Shown here one piece after another: positions 41,299 through 52,128 of a DNA stretch of 64,000 nucleotides. The stretch is from Sinimarinibacterium sp. NLF-5-8. GTDB lineage: Bacteria; Pseudomonadota; Gammaproteobacteria; Nevskiales; Nevskiaceae. The notes under the pieces are model-generated. The model worked only from the letters and a program-made list of their open reading frames with translations, did no database searches and had not been told where the DNA came from. The stretch covers positions 496,001 to 560,000 of the forward strand of contig NZ_CP048030.1 of the NCBI RefSeq assembly GCF_010092425.1, read 5' to 3'. The translations under genes were made by a program, and so were the position numbers. The stretch's first letter is position 1. The number at the start of each line of letters is the position of its first letter.

Positions 41299-41768
41299 GG
41301 GGAGACCCGCACGGTAAACGCTGCATCCACGCGGTGATCGCCACAGTGCAGCGTGAGGGTGCTGGTGTCACCGGCCTTGAGCGCGCGCGCAGGGTGCATC
41401 AGCATCAGATGATTGCCGCCGGGCGCCAGCGTTGCGCTGCCGTTGGCAGGCACCATCAGCGCCTCCAGCGCAGCCATTTTTGCCATGCCATCGTGCATCT
41501 GGCTTTGATGCAGCTCGACGCGGGCAAAATCCGCTGCGCTGACCGCCGTGCACTCGATCGGGGTGGCACTGGCGTTGTGCAGCGTGGCGTAGCCCGCCAG
41601 CATCATCGCGCCGGCAGGGGCTTCACGAATCCAGGCATTGGTGATGCTCAGTGCCGCATCGCTGTGGTCAGGCGTGGCGGCGACCGTATCAGGGGGCGTG
41701 CCTTTGCAGGCCGCCAGACTGCCGAGCAGCGCCAGCGCTGCCGCAGAACGTAAACAAAAAAGCTTCAC
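41295..41768 (-). CDS. PCu(A)C copper chaperone lipoprotein
   Basis: The product is 157 residues. A lipoprotein signal (LALLGSLAACKG, lipobox LAAC) precedes the PCuAC fold with its copper ligands in HQSQMHDGMAKM and GGNHLMLMHP. It delivers Cu(I) to the CuA centre of cytochrome oxidase, acting with the SCO protein encoded next door. Confidence 0.9.
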   Translation of the reverse strand: MKLFCLRSAAALALLGSLAACKGTPPDTVAATPDHSDAALSITNAWIREAPAGAMMLAGYATLHNASATPIECTAVSAADFARVELHQSQMHDGMAKMAALEALMVPANGSATLAPGGNHLMLMHPARALKAGDTSTLTLHCGDHRVDAAFTVRVSP

Positions 41769-42395
41769 TTAAAGGGACTCCAGTAATTTGCGTAAATCCT
41801 GACTCAGCACATCCACGCGCAGCGGCGGCGTGAAGTATCCGGCGATCCGGCCTTGCGGGTCGATCAGGATCAGGGCCGAAGAATGATCCATGCTGTAGCT
41901 GTCATCGGTCTTGCCCGGCACCTTCACATACGCCACACCCAGAGCCTGCGCGATGTTGCGCAGCGCCGGCTCGGTCGTGGTCGCGGCTTTGAAATCGGGG
42001 TTGAAATAGCTCACATAGCGTTTGAGCAGTTCGGGGGTATCGCGCTCGGGGTCGATCGACAGCAGCAGCACCCGCAGTTTTTGCGCCTTGGGATCCACCT
42101 GTTGCTGCACCTGATTGAGCAGCGCCAGTGTGGTCGGGCAGACATCCGGGCAATAGGTAAAGCCGGGAAAGATCAACGTCCAGTGGTCGCGCAGCCAGGC
42201 GTTATCGAGCGTGGCACCGTTTTCGTCGGTCAGCGCCAGGCTTGGCAGCGCGCGCGGGGTTTGCAGCAACGTCCCGGCGTCGATGCGCACGGTCTTGGGC
42301 GTATTCAGCCAGGCTGCGGCGAGGACACCGCCGATCAGCGCCAGCGCCGCCAGCAGCACGGTGAGCAATTGTTTGTTTGCAGAGGATTGAGACAC
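41769..42395 (-). CDS. SCO1/SenC family cytochrome oxidase assembly protein
   Basis: About 208 residues from a GTG at 42395 (AAGGA about 12 nt upstream), or 230 from the ATG at 42461, which has no membrane anchor at its start. A membrane anchor (LLTVLLAALALIGGVLAAAW) is followed by a thioredoxin fold with GFTYCPDVCPTTL (copper CxxxC), LSIDPERDTPELLKRY and SYSMDHSSALILIDPQGRI with the conserved His. It works with PCu(A)C in CuA site assembly. Confidence 0.9.
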   Translation of the reverse strand: MSQSSANKQLLTVLLAALALIGGVLAAAWLNTPKTVRIDAGTLLQTPRALPSLALTDENGATLDNAWLRDHWTLIFPGFTYCPDVCPTTLALLNQVQQQVDPKAQKLRVLLLSIDPERDTPELLKRYVSYFNPDFKAATTTEPALRNIAQALGVAYVKVPGKTDDSYSMDHSSALILIDPQGRIAGYFTPPLRVDVLSQDLRKLLESL

Positions 42396-42510
42396 AGCCG
42401 GCAAGAGTCCTTGAAAATAGGCGCCGTTTGGCGCGTGTTGGGCAGGCAAAGCATAATGCACGGCTCATTATCCCATAGCCACGCTCACGAGCACTTTTGA
42501 TAAGGCTGCC

Positions 42511-43404
42511 ATGACCACCGATACCGACGCCCTGCGCAGCGTGCGCGATCTCATCCGCTGGGGCGCCAGCCGCTTCAACGAAAACCAGCTGGTTTTTGGC
42601 CACGGCACCGATAACGCGCTGGACGAGGCGTTTTATCTGGTGCTGCACGCGCTGCATCTGCCCACCAACCTGCCCACGGTTTATCTGGAAGCCAGCGTCA
42701 CCGCGCGCGAACGCGAAGCGGTGCTCAAGCTGCTCAAGCTGCGGATCAGTTCACGCAAGCCCGCCGCGTATTTGTTGGGCGAGATCGACTTTGCCGGACT
42801 CACTTTCAACGTGGACGAACGGGTGCTGGTGCCGCGCTCACCGATTGGCGAAATCATCGATCGCGGCTACGAGCCGTGGCTGCCGCGCGCGCCCGAACGG
42901 ATTTTGGATTTGTGCACCGGCAGCGGCTGCATCGGTATTGCCAGCGCCTTGTTGTTTGACCAGGCGCAAGTCGATTTGGCCGACTTGAGCAGCGGCGCAC
43001 TGGCAGTGGCGCGCAGCAACATCAAAAAATACGAGTTGGATGCCCGCGTGCGCGCGCTCAAATCCGACGTTTATCAAGGACTGGAGGGCGCGCGCTACGA
43101 CCTGATTGTGACCAATCCGCCGTATGTGCCCGCCGCCGATTGCAACGCCATGGCCGCCGAGTTTAAAAACGAGCCGCGCATGGCGCTGGAAGCGGGCAAC
43201 GATGGCATGGACATCGTTGCCCGCATTCTGGCCGGTGCCTGCGATCATTTGACCGACGATGGCGTGCTGATCTGCGAAGTAGGCGGTAGCGTTGCCGAGT
43301 TTGAGGCGCGCTGGCCGCGTCTGCCGGTCACCTGGGTTGAGTTTGAACGCGGCGGCGATGGCGTGTTTGTCATCAACCGTGCCGCCTTGCAGGAAGCACT
43401 TTGA
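42511..43404 (+). CDS. prmB: Ribosomal protein L3 glutamine N5-methyltransferase
   Basis: The product is 297 residues. [21 protein letters not shown] and the [14 protein letters not shown] region are specific to PrmB rather than Prm[34 protein letters not shown] and [18 protein letters not shown] form the SAM and Gln-binding sites (NPPY). It is followed directly by aroC. Confidence 0.94.
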   Translation: MTTDTDALRSVRDLIRWGASRFNENQLVFGHGTDNALDEAFYLVLHALHLPTNLPTVYLEASVTAREREAVLKLLKLRISSRKPAAYLLGEIDFAGLTFNVDERVLVPRSPIGEIIDRGYEPWLPRAPERILDLCTGSGCIGIASALLFDQAQVDLADLSSGALAVARSNIKKYELDARVRALKSDVYQGLEGARYDLIVTNPPYVPAADCNAMAAEFKNEPRMALEAGNDGMDIVARILAGACDHLTDDGVLICEVGGSVAEFEARWPRLPVTWVEFERGGDGVFVINRAALQEAL

Positions 43405-43405
43405 T

Positions 43406-44506
43406 ATGTCTGGAAACTCCTTTGGCCGTTTATTCACCGTCACCAGCTTTGGCGAAAGCCACGGCGCCGGCATCGGCTGCATCGTCGATGGCTGCCCGCC
43501 GGGACTGGCGTTGTCCGAGGCCGATATTCAGCCCGATCTGGATCGGCGCAAACCCGGCACCTCCAAATACGTCACCCAACGCAAGGAAGGCGATCAGGTC
43601 GAGATTTTGTCCGGCGTGTTTGAAGGTCAAACCACCGGCACACCGATTGCGCTGCTGATCCGCAACACCGACCAGCGCAGCTACGACTACGAAAAGATCA
43701 AGCAGGTCTTTCGCCCCAATCACGCCGACTATCCCTACATCCAGAAATACGGCATCCGCGACCATCGCGGCGGGGGGCGCTCCAGCGCGCGCGAAACCGC
43801 CGTGCGCGTTGCCGCCGGTGCCATTGCCAAAAAATACCTGCGCGAACGTCTGGGCATTGAAGTGCGCGGCTGCATCGAACAGGTCGGCGCCATTCACTGC
43901 GCGCAAAGCGACTGGGCGGCGGTGAACCAAAACCCGTTTTTCTGCGCCGACCCCGCGCGCGTACCGGAGCTGGAACAGTTCATCACTGCGCTGCGCGAAC
44001 AGGGCGACTCCATCGGCGCGAAGCTATATGTGGAAGCCACCAACGTGCCGCCCGGTCTGGGCGAGCCGGTGTTTGATCGCCTGGATGCCGACCTTGCCCA
44101 CGCGCTGATGTCGATCAACGCCGTCAAAGGCGTTGAAATTGGCGACGGCATGGCGGTTGCCCACATGCGCGGCACCGAACACCGCGACGAGCTGTCGCCG
44201 CAAGGCTTTTTAGCCAACCACTCCGGCGGCATCGCTGGCGGTATTTCCACCGGCCAAACCGTTTACGCGCGCTACGCGATCAAACCCACCTCCAGCATCA
44301 CCACGCCGGGGCGCAGCATCGACGAAGCGGGCGAAGCCGTGGACATGCGCACCACGGGCCGCCACGACCCCTGCGTGGGGTTGCGCGCCACCCCGGTCGC
44401 CGAGGCGATGATGGCGCTGGTGCTGATCGACCACTACCTGCGCAACCGCGCGCAAAACGCCGACGTGAACCCCGGCACCCCCCAAATCCCCGGCACCGCC
44501 CCATAG
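43406..44506 (+). CDS. aroC: Chorismate synthase
   Basis: The product is 366 residues from the ATG at 43406, two bases after the prmB stop. It makes chorismate from EPSP with reduced FMN. The start [57 protein letters not shown] and [18 protein letters not shown] are diagnostic. Confidence 0.96.
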   Translation: MSGNSFGRLFTVTSFGESHGAGIGCIVDGCPPGLALSEADIQPDLDRRKPGTSKYVTQRKEGDQVEILSGVFEGQTTGTPIALLIRNTDQRSYDYEKIKQVFRPNHADYPYIQKYGIRDHRGGGRSSARETAVRVAAGAIAKKYLRERLGIEVRGCIEQVGAIHCAQSDWAAVNQNPFFCADPARVPELEQFITALREQGDSIGAKLYVEATNVPPGLGEPVFDRLDADLAHALMSINAVKGVEIGDGMAVAHMRGTEHRDELSPQGFLANHSGGIAGGISTGQTVYARYAIKPTSSITTPGRSIDEAGEAVDMRTTGRHDPCVGLRATPVAEAMMALVLIDHYLRNRAQNADVNPGTPQIPGTAP

Positions 44507-44516
44507 GACACCCGAA

Positions 44517-44930
44517 ACAGTCATTCCGGTCAAATCCCTCCCGTCATTGCGGCGAATGCTCAGAATCCATCCAAGCCTTCGGTGATGACCACAGGCGCGG
44601 AACTGGATCCTTGCGTGCGCAAGGATGACGGCACTTTCCGTCATTCCGGCAAATGCTCAGAATCCATCCAAGCCTTCAATGATGACCACAGGCACGGAAC
44701 TGGATCCTTGCGTGCGCAAGGATGACGACACTTTCCGTCATTCCGGCGAATGCTCAGAATCCATGCAAGCCTTCGGTGAATGGCCGAACCCGGGGGCTGG
44801 ATCCTTGCTTTCGCAAGGATGACGGCTGTAGGGCTTCAGCCGCGAATCGAATGCGCAAATCGAACCACAACCGCCATTCAAATCCACCCCGGCCTTGTAT
44901 TGCGCGCCGCATCTGCAGAACCGTATTGGT
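44517..44930. repeat. Intergenic repeat cluster, opposite orientation
   Basis: GGATCCTTGCGTGCGCAAGG and TTCCGTCATTCCGG units recur about every 100 bp (around 44603, 44702 and 44802), with AGAATCCATCCAAGCCTTC words between. It is the inverse-orientation relative of the cluster at 34.2 kb. No gene lies in 44507-44947. Confidence 0.8.
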
Positions 44931-44947
44931 GCCCGTTAAAATGGCGG

Positions 44948-46132
44948 ATGGATAAGCCTTATGCCGCGCATCGTCCACTGTCGCGCGCGCGCCTGCATGC
45001 GCATTTGTCGTCGTTTTACTTTTTTTATTACGCCACGGTGGGGGCGTTCATGCCGTACTGGGCGCCGTACTTGCGTGAGCGCGGGTTTACGGCGGTGCAA
45101 ATGGGTACGGCGTTTGCGTTGATGGGTGCAACGCGCGCGGTGCTGCCGATCGTGTGGGGCTGGTGGGCCGATGCCACCGGCAAGCGCATCCAGCTGATCC
45201 GCTGGGCCAGCGTGTGTGCACTGCTCACGTTTATGGCCATCCCTTTTGTTGACGGTATTTTTTGGGTGGGGGGCTTGATGCTGGCTTACACCCTGTTCTG
45301 GCATGCGCTGTTGCCGCAGTTTGAGGTGGTCACGCTCAACCACTTGCAGCGCAGCGGAGGGGATTACAGCCGCATCCGGCTGTGGGGCAGTGTTGGTTTC
45401 ATCATCACGGTCATGGGGCTGGGGGTGGTGCTCGACATCACCGGCATTCTCTGGCTGCCGTGGCTGGTGGGCAGTTTTTGGCTGGGGATGGCGGTTTCGA
45501 CCTGGCTGGTGCCCGAAGCCGCCGAGCCGGTGATTGCAGAAGGCGCGCGCGTGCCGATGGCTCAGGTTTTAAAACAACCGCAGGTGCTGGCGCTGTTGCT
45601 GGCGTGCTTTTGCTCACAACTGAGCTTTGCGCCGTATTACAACTTTTTTACCTTGTACCTGGAGCATCACCACTACAGCCGCAGCTTTGCCGGGGTGCTG
45701 TGGTCGGTTGGGGTGGTGGCCGAAATAGGCCTTTTTTTGGTGATTGGCCGCGCCATGGGTCGCTACGGGCTGCGCAACATCCTGCTGCTGGCGCTGGCAA
45801 CCACGGCGCTGCGCTGGCTGCTGATTGCCGCCATGGTCGATAGCCTTGCCGTGCTGCTGCTGACCCAGTTATTGCATGCCACCAGCTTTGGTGCCTATCA
45901 CGCCGCCGCCGTGATGTATGTGCAGCGCCTGTTTCCCGGTGCGCTGCAAGGGCGCGGGCAGGCGGTTTACAACGCCGTGGCCTATGGACTGGGCGGCAGC
46001 ATTGGCAGCTTGGCCGGTGGCGTGTTGTGGGATCGGCTATCGCCCGAGGCGGTGTATTACGCCGCTGCGTTGGTGGCGCTGATCGGCAGCCTGATCGTGT
46101 GGCGCGGCTTGCCGCGCGCGCTCAATGCCTAG
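44948..46132 (+). CDS. MFS transporter (MFS_1-like, PPP/HcaT-type)
   Basis: The product is 394 residues from the ATG at 44948; a longer reading begins within the repeat cluster. Twelve hydrophobic segments are apparent. It begins HAHLSSFYFFYYATVGAFMP, then YWAPYLRERGFTAVQMGTAF, with the loop GWWADATGKR and RLWGSVGFIITVMGLG, as in the 3-phenylpropionate transporter group. The substrate is unknown. Confidence 0.82.
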   Translation: MDKPYAAHRPLSRARLHAHLSSFYFFYYATVGAFMPYWAPYLRERGFTAVQMGTAFALMGATRAVLPIVWGWWADATGKRIQLIRWASVCALLTFMAIPFVDGIFWVGGLMLAYTLFWHALLPQFEVVTLNHLQRSGGDYSRIRLWGSVGFIITVMGLGVVLDITGILWLPWLVGSFWLGMAVSTWLVPEAAEPVIAEGARVPMAQVLKQPQVLALLLACFCSQLSFAPYYNFFTLYLEHHHYSRSFAGVLWSVGVVAEIGLFLVIGRAMGRYGLRNILLLALATTALRWLLIAAMVDSLAVLLLTQLLHATSFGAYHAAAVMYVQRLFPGALQGRGQAVYNAVAYGLGGSIGSLAGGVLWDRLSPEAVYYAAALVALIGSLIVWRGLPRALNA

Positions 46133-46146
46133 TGGAACCCAGGCGG

Positions 46147-46563
46147 TTATTTCCAGCACTCATCCCCGCCACCGCTTTCGCGCGCGCCGGAACTTTTGAG
46201 CACCAGTTTGCCGCAGGCGTCCCCCGTCATGCTGCCGGTGGGTACGGCTTGCAGCACATAGGCACTGAGTGAGGGCGTTCCCACAAAGCTGATGTTGTAG
46301 CGAGCGGCGCCACTGGCCGGCGCTTTGCTCAGGCTGGCCGGCAGCGCCGCGCCCACATAAGTATCGTTGCTGCTGTAATAGCGCTGCATGAACAACGCCG
46401 CCTCCGCCAGCACCGCGCGCGCCTCGGCACGCTGGCCGCGCTTCACATACGCGGTGTAATTGGGATAAGCGATGCTGGCGAGAATGCCGACAATGGCGAC
46501 GGTGATCATCAGCTCGATCAAGGTAAACCCGGTTGCGCGCGCGCGCGTTCGATCAAATCTCAT
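46147..46563 (-). CDS. pilE: Type IV pilus pilin-like protein PilE
   Basis: The product is 138 residues. The prepilin peptidase site [20 protein letters not shown] with Glu at +5 is followed by [20 protein letters not shown], typical of PilE minor pilins. A Cys pair near the C-terminus (DACGK, DECWK) closes a D-loop. It is the last gene of the leftward pilus operon. Confidence 0.9.
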   Translation of the reverse strand: MRFDRTRARATGFTLIELMITVAIVGILASIAYPNYTAYVKRGQRAEARAVLAEAALFMQRYYSSNDTYVGAALPASLSKAPASGAARYNISFVGTPSLSAYVLQAVPTGSMTGDACGKLVLKSSGARESGGGDECWK

Positions 46564-46566
46564 GTT

Positions 46567-49500
46567 TTATTCCTCCAATTGACGCCACCACCAGCGCGCG
46601 GGCGGCGGGATTGGCACACAAACCATCATATTTCCGGCTGTCGCCCCCTGAACACTGACAAGCTTGGAGCTGGGGCCGCAGGGACTATTGACAGAACAAT
46701 CGCCCGCTTCAAGGCAGGGGCGCTCGGTGAGGATGACGTCGCGGCCATCCCAGTTGCCTTCAACACCGGCGACGGCAGTGTCTTTTTCGGGGCTGCCATC
46801 GCCATTGCCGGGTTGACCACTATCATTTTCAGATGTGATTTTGCCGTCGCCGCTGGTATCAAACATCGGCTCATCGGGCATTGCGCCGTTGATGGGGTCG
46901 ATGAGCATATTGAAGCCAACGCCAGAGCTGGTGTTGTCGCAAGGGTTGATGGTGCCACTGGAGGAGGGCGACATGGTTTCCAGCAGCACAAAACCAAACA
47001 GGGTTTGTGCGGGCAGTATGCTGCGCTGACCTGACGCAAGGGTCAGGGGCAGTGTCCAGCCGCGATGGGTTGCCCAGTTCAATGGTTTGGTTTCGATTTG
47101 AAAGTAACTGGCACCGCCTGCGCCAGAAACCCGTTTGGATTCAAATTTTTGTTCGACAATAGTTGCATCGTTATTGGCCACCGTGGTCGCCTCACTGTCC
47201 CAGACAAACACATCCTGCGCATTTTTGATCAGCTTTTGCTGATCCCACACGGCATAAATCGCCTGTGATGCGGTGTCCATCTGATCGCCTTCGTCATAAA
47301 ACTTGCCGGTGCCGAGCACCACCATGCTGCCTCCCAACGGGTGGGCAACGGCTTGTGGTGCGGCGGTGATGGGCTGACCCGAACTGGTTGTGAACAAAGG
47401 CTGTCCTGAAAAACTGACGCCCCATGCGTTGCTGCTGCTGGACGAAAGATCAAATTTCCATAGCTTGCCCTTGAGATCGCCTGCATAAGCGCCGGTGATG
47501 ACCTGGTTGGCGTCACGGATCAGGTAAACCCCGCCCAGGCCATTGTTGCTGTCGTTGGAGACGGTAATTTTTTTGATGACAGCGCCGGTTTGCAGGTTGA
47601 TGACGAAAAGTCGGGCCTTGCCGTCATTGCTGTAGGGGCCATTGCCAACAACGGCGACGAATGTCCCGTCCTGCAATCTTCCGATGGCGGCAGCAGACAT
47701 GACATAACCCAGATCGGCGTCGCTGCTGTCATCCAGCTCCCAGAGCACGGTACTGGCATCGGGGGCGCTCATATTGGTGACATCAAGCGCAAACAGCGCG
47801 CGCCCGCCTGCACCCGTAGAGCCGACGACCACGTTTTTCCATGCGCCGCCCCAATAGGCATCGCCTTCGGTGAGTTGACCGTCAACGTAATAGCGGTGGC
47901 CGTAAGAAGGCGAGGTGAGTGCCCCCAAACCGCCCAGCAAGCTGCCGGGAATAAAGGCAAAACGTTCGCTGCCGTCACTGTCGGCAAAGGCGTGCAACAT
48001 GCCATCGTTGCCGCCGATCATCACGATCCCCTCGCGCGCCTTTTTGCTGGCGAGAAAAGTCTTGTAGCTCCCGCGCCCGGCGCTGCCGGCGGGGAGCAAG
48101 TTGTATTGCTGATCAACCAGACCTTTGATGAAGATCGGCTGGGAGTTGACAAAATCGCCCAATATCGATTGGCGGCTGCGCAAGGTACCGCCTGCCAGTG
48201 TGCGGTCGCCCCGCAAAAAGTTGACCCAGGTATTGTTGTTGGGGCCGCCGAGCGTGGATTTTTCGGTGGCACTCAAATTGTCCCATTTGAACTCTTTGGC
48301 TTTGGGAGAGCCATTGTGCGTGCCCAGCCAGATGTTGCGATTGGCATGTGCGGGTAATTTTTCAACAGCACTCCATTGCATCAAGCCCTGCTGCCCCAGC
48401 TCATCCAGCGTGTAGGCCTTGACATCACCCGTCCAGATGCCGGTGTTGTATTCCGGCACATATTTGCGGTTGCCCGCTTGCAGCGTGGACGCCGCTGCGG
48501 CCACGCCGCCCTCGCTGGCATTGCGCACGATGATGTCGGCCAGTACCGAAGACAGCGCCTGGGCAAACTGATCAGGGTCTTTGGCGCTCAAATACTCACC
48601 ACGGCTGTTGACAGCGGCGTGCCAGAGGTCATCCACTGCGGTGTTGGTATCGGCTTTGGGTTCCGGCCACGATTTGGTTCCGGTTTCGATTTTTTTCAGG
48701 TCATCATCGGCTTCGGGATCGGGGTCGTGGAACAAGGTGCCATCCACCCCCAAGCCGACGGTGAAGTTGACCATGTGTTGCCAAAACGCCGGGTTTTTGC
48801 CATCGGGCGGCACACGGTTGGCCAAATCAGGGCGCAGGTCGCGGTTCCAGTAATACATGGCCACGTCGGCCAGTGTGCCGGTGTGGCTGTCTTTGTAGGG
48901 ATTGCCCGGCGTGTAAGTAAATGACTGCCCCGCAGGGCCGGTAATGGTGGGGCCAGCGGTACCATCGACGTTGCCCGTTGGAGCACCTCCTGTTTGGCTA
49001 AGACCTGTGGGATGGCTGCCGGAGGCAGCATCGCCGTTCCAATAGCCGTCGGTCATTAAAATGTGATAGCTCTTGCGGCATTCCAGTTGGGGCGCGCGGT
49101 CATCGGTGCCGGGGGTGTTGCCCCAGGGGCCTTTGTTGTCGGTTCGGGTGTAATAACGCCCCACATCATCCATTGCGCGGCGCAGTGGCGTGCCGCCAGT
49201 GGCGGGAGCCTTATGCAGCCAGTCAAAAAACGCTTGTCGATCGCTGCCGGCAAAGCGGCGCACGCCGCGCTGAATGGTTTTGCTATTGGTGCCGTCAATG
49301 CTGGTGTTGGTGGTTTGGTTAATACGCCCATAACCTATGCGCATGGCTTCTTCTTGAGCGGCAAATGCGCGGCTGGCAGCGCCGATGGCGGTAAAGTGGC
49401 GGGTGCGGTAATAGGTAAACCAGTTGGCAAAGTTTTGATATTCCTGCGCTTTGGTGCAACTGCGGCCATCACCTGCTGCGGGCGCACAATCGTCACGGCC

Positions 49501-50538
49501 TTCACCGCGCGCGATACCGCTGTTGGGCAGTTCATCAATGAAAACCGCCTGAAAATTGGCGGCATTGTTCATGCCATTGGTTTTATCACCGATGTAGTTG
49601 TAATAACTGGCGGGATAAAAGTTTTCAGCGATGGTTTCTTTTTTCTCACATTTGCCGCTGCTGTAAGTCAGCGGAGATTCCACGTCGCTGCGGGTGGCTA
49701 ACAGTTCGCAACTGGGTTGGTCTTTGAGCGTGGCAGTACATCCGCTGTTGCTGGCCCAGGTTCCACCGGTCAGGTTTGTACAGTCGGCTTTCTTTGTTGC
49801 TGAAAGATTGCAGCGGTTACTGGACCAACTGCCGCCAAAGGTTGAGCAGTACGCTTGTGTCACGCTTGAATAAGTTGCCACTGTATTGACTTTGTCGGCG
49901 ATCGTTCCACAAGTCGAAGGTGTGCGATTGGACACACTGCTGCCATTGGGGGTGGTGGTGTTATCCGATCGGCACCAAGTGACGCCGGATGGATTTTGCT
50001 TGCCCATCAGGTTTGCAGTTTTGGCATTGCTGCCACTACGCACCATCGGGTCGAGCCATGCAGCACTGGGCGGGGCGTCGGGGAACTGTGAGCCATCGCC
50101 GTTATACCAGGGGCGGTAGCGAATCTCCGGATTGTAATAAATCGTGTTGTACGCCGATGAGCGCATCCGCGCAGAGGTGAGGTCGATCGCGCGGTCATCG
50201 TTGCCGCGACGGGTGACAAAGACCCGTGCACTGCCGCTGACGCTGGTGCCAAAGGTTGAATCATCCGTGGGGTAAAACGTCAGCAGCCAGCGGTTGTTGC
50301 CGGAGACGCCCGAGTCATTGTTTGCAATCTCATCCGGCATGAATCGCCACGCCATGGAGCCGGAATCGTCAAAGGTAAAAACGATGTTGGGCTCGGCGGT
50401 GTTGCCTGAGCGGGTCAAAAGCGGCACCTGGGCAGGCGCATCGGCTGCCAGAGCGGGCGGGCTGGCAAGGCCGCCGAGCAGGCTGATGCAAAGGCCGAGG
50501 AGGGCTGTGGCAAAGGGGCGGGAGGTGGCGTTTGTCAT
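46567..50538 (-). CDS. pilY1: PilY1-like pilus tip adhesin
   Basis: The product is 1323 residues with a signal peptide (LLGLCISLLGGLASPPALAA). An N-terminal von Willebrand-like domain carries the MIDAS FTFDDSGSM. The C-terminal part is a PQQ-like beta-propeller, including VMIGGNDGMLHAFAD, GKARLFVINLQTGAVIKKIT and GAYAGDLKGKLWKFDLSS. PilY1 caps the pilus with minor pilins and affects extension and surface sensing. It lies between pilX and pilE. Confidence 0.9.
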   Translation of the reverse strand: MTNATSRPFATALLGLCISLLGGLASPPALAADAPAQVPLLTRSGNTAEPNIVFTFDDSGSMAWRFMPDEIANNDSGVSGNNRWLLTFYPTDDSTFGTSVSGSARVFVTRRGNDDRAIDLTSARMRSSAYNTIYYNPEIRYRPWYNGDGSQFPDAPPSAAWLDPMVRSGSNAKTANLMGKQNPSGVTWCRSDNTTTPNGSSVSNRTPSTCGTIADKVNTVATYSSVTQAYCSTFGGSWSSNRCNLSATKKADCTNLTGGTWASNSGCTATLKDQPSCELLATRSDVESPLTYSSGKCEKKETIAENFYPASYYNYIGDKTNGMNNAANFQAVFIDELPNSGIARGEGRDDCAPAAGDGRSCTKAQEYQNFANWFTYYRTRHFTAIGAASRAFAAQEEAMRIGYGRINQTTNTSIDGTNSKTIQRGVRRFAGSDRQAFFDWLHKAPATGGTPLRRAMDDVGRYYTRTDNKGPWGNTPGTDDRAPQLECRKSYHILMTDGYWNGDAASGSHPTGLSQTGGAPTGNVDGTAGPTITGPAGQSFTYTPGNPYKDSHTGTLADVAMYYWNRDLRPDLANRVPPDGKNPAFWQHMVNFTVGLGVDGTLFHDPDPEADDDLKKIETGTKSWPEPKADTNTAVDDLWHAAVNSRGEYLSAKDPDQFAQALSSVLADIIVRNASEGGVAAAASTLQAGNRKYVPEYNTGIWTGDVKAYTLDELGQQGLMQWSAVEKLPAHANRNIWLGTHNGSPKAKEFKWDNLSATEKSTLGGPNNNTWVNFLRGDRTLAGGTLRSRQSILGDFVNSQPIFIKGLVDQQYNLLPAGSAGRGSYKTFLASKKAREGIVMIGGNDGMLHAFADSDGSERFAFIPGSLLGGLGALTSPSYGHRYYVDGQLTEGDAYWGGAWKNVVVGSTGAGGRALFALDVTNMSAPDASTVLWELDDSSDADLGYVMSAAAIGRLQDGTFVAVVGNGPYSNDGKARLFVINLQTGAVIKKITVSNDSNNGLGGVYLIRDANQVITGAYAGDLKGKLWKFDLSSSSSNAWGVSFSGQPLFTTSSGQPITAAPQAVAHPLGGSMVVLGTGKFYDEGDQMDTASQAIYAVWDQQKLIKNAQDVFVWDSEATTVANNDATIVEQKFESKRVSGAGGASYFQIETKPLNWATHRGWTLPLTLASGQRSILPAQTLFGFVLLETMSPSSSGTINPCDNTSSGVGFNMLIDPINGAMPDEPMFDTSGDGKITSENDSGQPGNGDGSPEKDTAVAGVEGNWDGRDVILTERPCLEAGDCSVNSPCGPSSKLVSVQGATAGNMMVCVPIPPPARWWWRQLEE

Positions 50539-50562
50539 AGCTTTGGCCTCAAGAACAACGCA

Positions 50563-51228
50563 CTACAGAATACTGCGCACGGTGGATTGCACCCAGGCCT
50601 GTGCCTGGGCGCCGCCCACATCGTTGTTGGGGGTGTAGCCGCGCGCGGTGATGCGGAAAAAAAACAGGTAGTCAGAGCTGATGCCCCGGCTTTGCGGGGT
50701 GATGGCGTCGGCGCTGGGGGGCGTGTCGCCAAACAGTTCGTCGTAGGACATACGGCGGATCAGGCATTGCGGCGCGCTCTGGTAGGCGATGGTGCCGCCC
50801 AGAACGGCGGCGGGGACGGTCTGGCCGTGGGTGTTCCAGTTGGCTTCGGTCTGCCATTCGGTGGTGATGGTGTTGTCGTTGAGTGCCAGCACCGGCAGGG
50901 TGGTGACGTTTTGCTCGCACCAGCGCAGCGCCAGCTCGGCGGCTTCCAGCGCCAGATTTTGCGCGCGCAGGTTGTAGGCGATGCGGTCGGAGTTGGTGGC
51001 GTTGCGCGCGGCAATGACGGAGCCAAAGGCCAGTACGGCCAGCATGATCAGGGCAATCAGCAGGGTGACGCCGCTTTGCGCGCGCGCTGGCGTTGAGTGT
51101 TGGCCTGAGCGTTGGCTTGAGTATTGGTTTGTTTGGCCGCGCGCGCGCGCGCTTGCATGACGCGCCCCGTGCCCTGTGCCATTAGCGGGGGCGAGTGGGG
51201 GATAGGGCAGGTGAAGGTCGGAGCGCAT
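50563..51228 (-). CDS. pilX: Type IV pilus minor pilin PilX
   Basis: About 221 residues; a GTG at 51231 and the ATG at 51228 both follow GCGAGG, and I use the ATG. An unusually long pre-region of about 50 residues precedes the transmembrane helix SGVTLLIALIMLAVLAFGSV. The helix lacks the Glu at +5, as is usual for PilX. The downstream segment AARNATNSDRIAYNLRAQNL, then ALEAAELALRWCE, matches the PilX_N family. Confidence 0.85.
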   Translation of the reverse strand: MRSDLHLPYPPLAPANGTGHGARHASARARGQTNQYSSQRSGQHSTPARAQSGVTLLIALIMLAVLAFGSVIAARNATNSDRIAYNLRAQNLALEAAELALRWCEQNVTTLPVLALNDNTITTEWQTEANWNTHGQTVPAAVLGGTIAYQSAPQCLIRRMSYDELFGDTPPSADAITPQSRGISSDYLFFFRITARGYTPNNDVGGAQAQAWVQSTVRSIL

Positions 51229-51240
51229 CACGGGCCTCGC

Positions 51241-52128
51241 TTACATGACGGCTGCGCGGTTGCGCAGGGTGACGGTGGTGCTGACGGCGCGGCGGATGAT
51301 GCCGTCGGTAATGGTTTGTGTGGTGCCGCCGCAGTCCACGTAGGTTTCGTTTTTGTCGGCGCTGGGTTGGCTGCCGCGCATGATCAGGCAGACGCGGATG
51401 CTGGTGACGGCGCACCACGACACCACCGCAGGGTCAGGGTCGCCGCAGGTGGCGGTGGTGAACTGGTTGGCGCGGACGTAGCGGGTGATGTTGCCGGTGT
51501 AGAGCGGCAGGTCGTAGATGATGGGTTTGCCGGCAGGCGGGGCGCCGCGCAGTGCAGAGATGCCGTATTCCAGGTGCATGGATTCAACATTGCGGATGAT
51601 GGCTTCGGCGGTTTGATTGCCGTTGCCGCCGTTGCCACGGCACATCAGGGAGAGGATTTTTTGGGTGGTGGATTCGTCAATGTAAAAGCGGTTGTAGATC
51701 CAGGCGTTGGGGGTGGTCATGGCGTTGCCGATGCAGTCGTCGCGCAAGTCGCCGGGGCGGTAGCGGATGGCGATGCTGTCGTTGCCGGTGCCGGTTTTGC
51801 AGGCGAGGCTGTCAAAGTCTGAGGTGACACTTGTAAATCCGTTGCGACAGCCTTTGATCACTTGCAGCGGCGGCTCCATCGCAGGAATGGGGCTGTCGGG
51901 TTCGTAGTAGCCGGTCATGCGCAGTTGATTGGCGAGCAGGTTGAGGGCGATTTGCCCATCTTCGGCGAGTTGGGCCTGGGAGTCTTGGCGTTTGCCGGTG
52001 AGGCTGGTGCCGAGCACGGTGGTGAGCACCGCGCCGATGATCAGAGCGCCGATGAGCATGGAGACCATCAGCTCAACCAGGGTGACGCCGCTTTGCGGCG
52101 CGCGCGCGCGCTCAAGGGTGAGGCTCAT
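51241..52128 (-). CDS. pilW: Type IV pilus minor pilin PilW
   Basis: The product is 295 residues. The prepilin site is SGVTLVELMVSMLIGALIIG (Glu at +5). The family segment AEDGQIALNLLANQLRMTGY follows. It overlaps pilV by four bases (ATGA). Confidence 0.9.
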   Translation of the reverse strand: MSLTLERARAPQSGVTLVELMVSMLIGALIIGAVLTTVLGTSLTGKRQDSQAQLAEDGQIALNLLANQLRMTGYYEPDSPIPAMEPPLQVIKGCRNGFTSVTSDFDSLACKTGTGNDSIAIRYRPGDLRDDCIGNAMTTPNAWIYNRFYIDESTTQKILSLMCRGNGGNGNQTAEAIIRNVESMHLEYGISALRGAPPAGKPIIYDLPLYTGNITRYVRANQFTTATCGDPDPAVVSWCAVTSIRVCLIMRGSQPSADKNETYVDCGGTTQTITDGIIRRAVSTTVTLRNRAAVM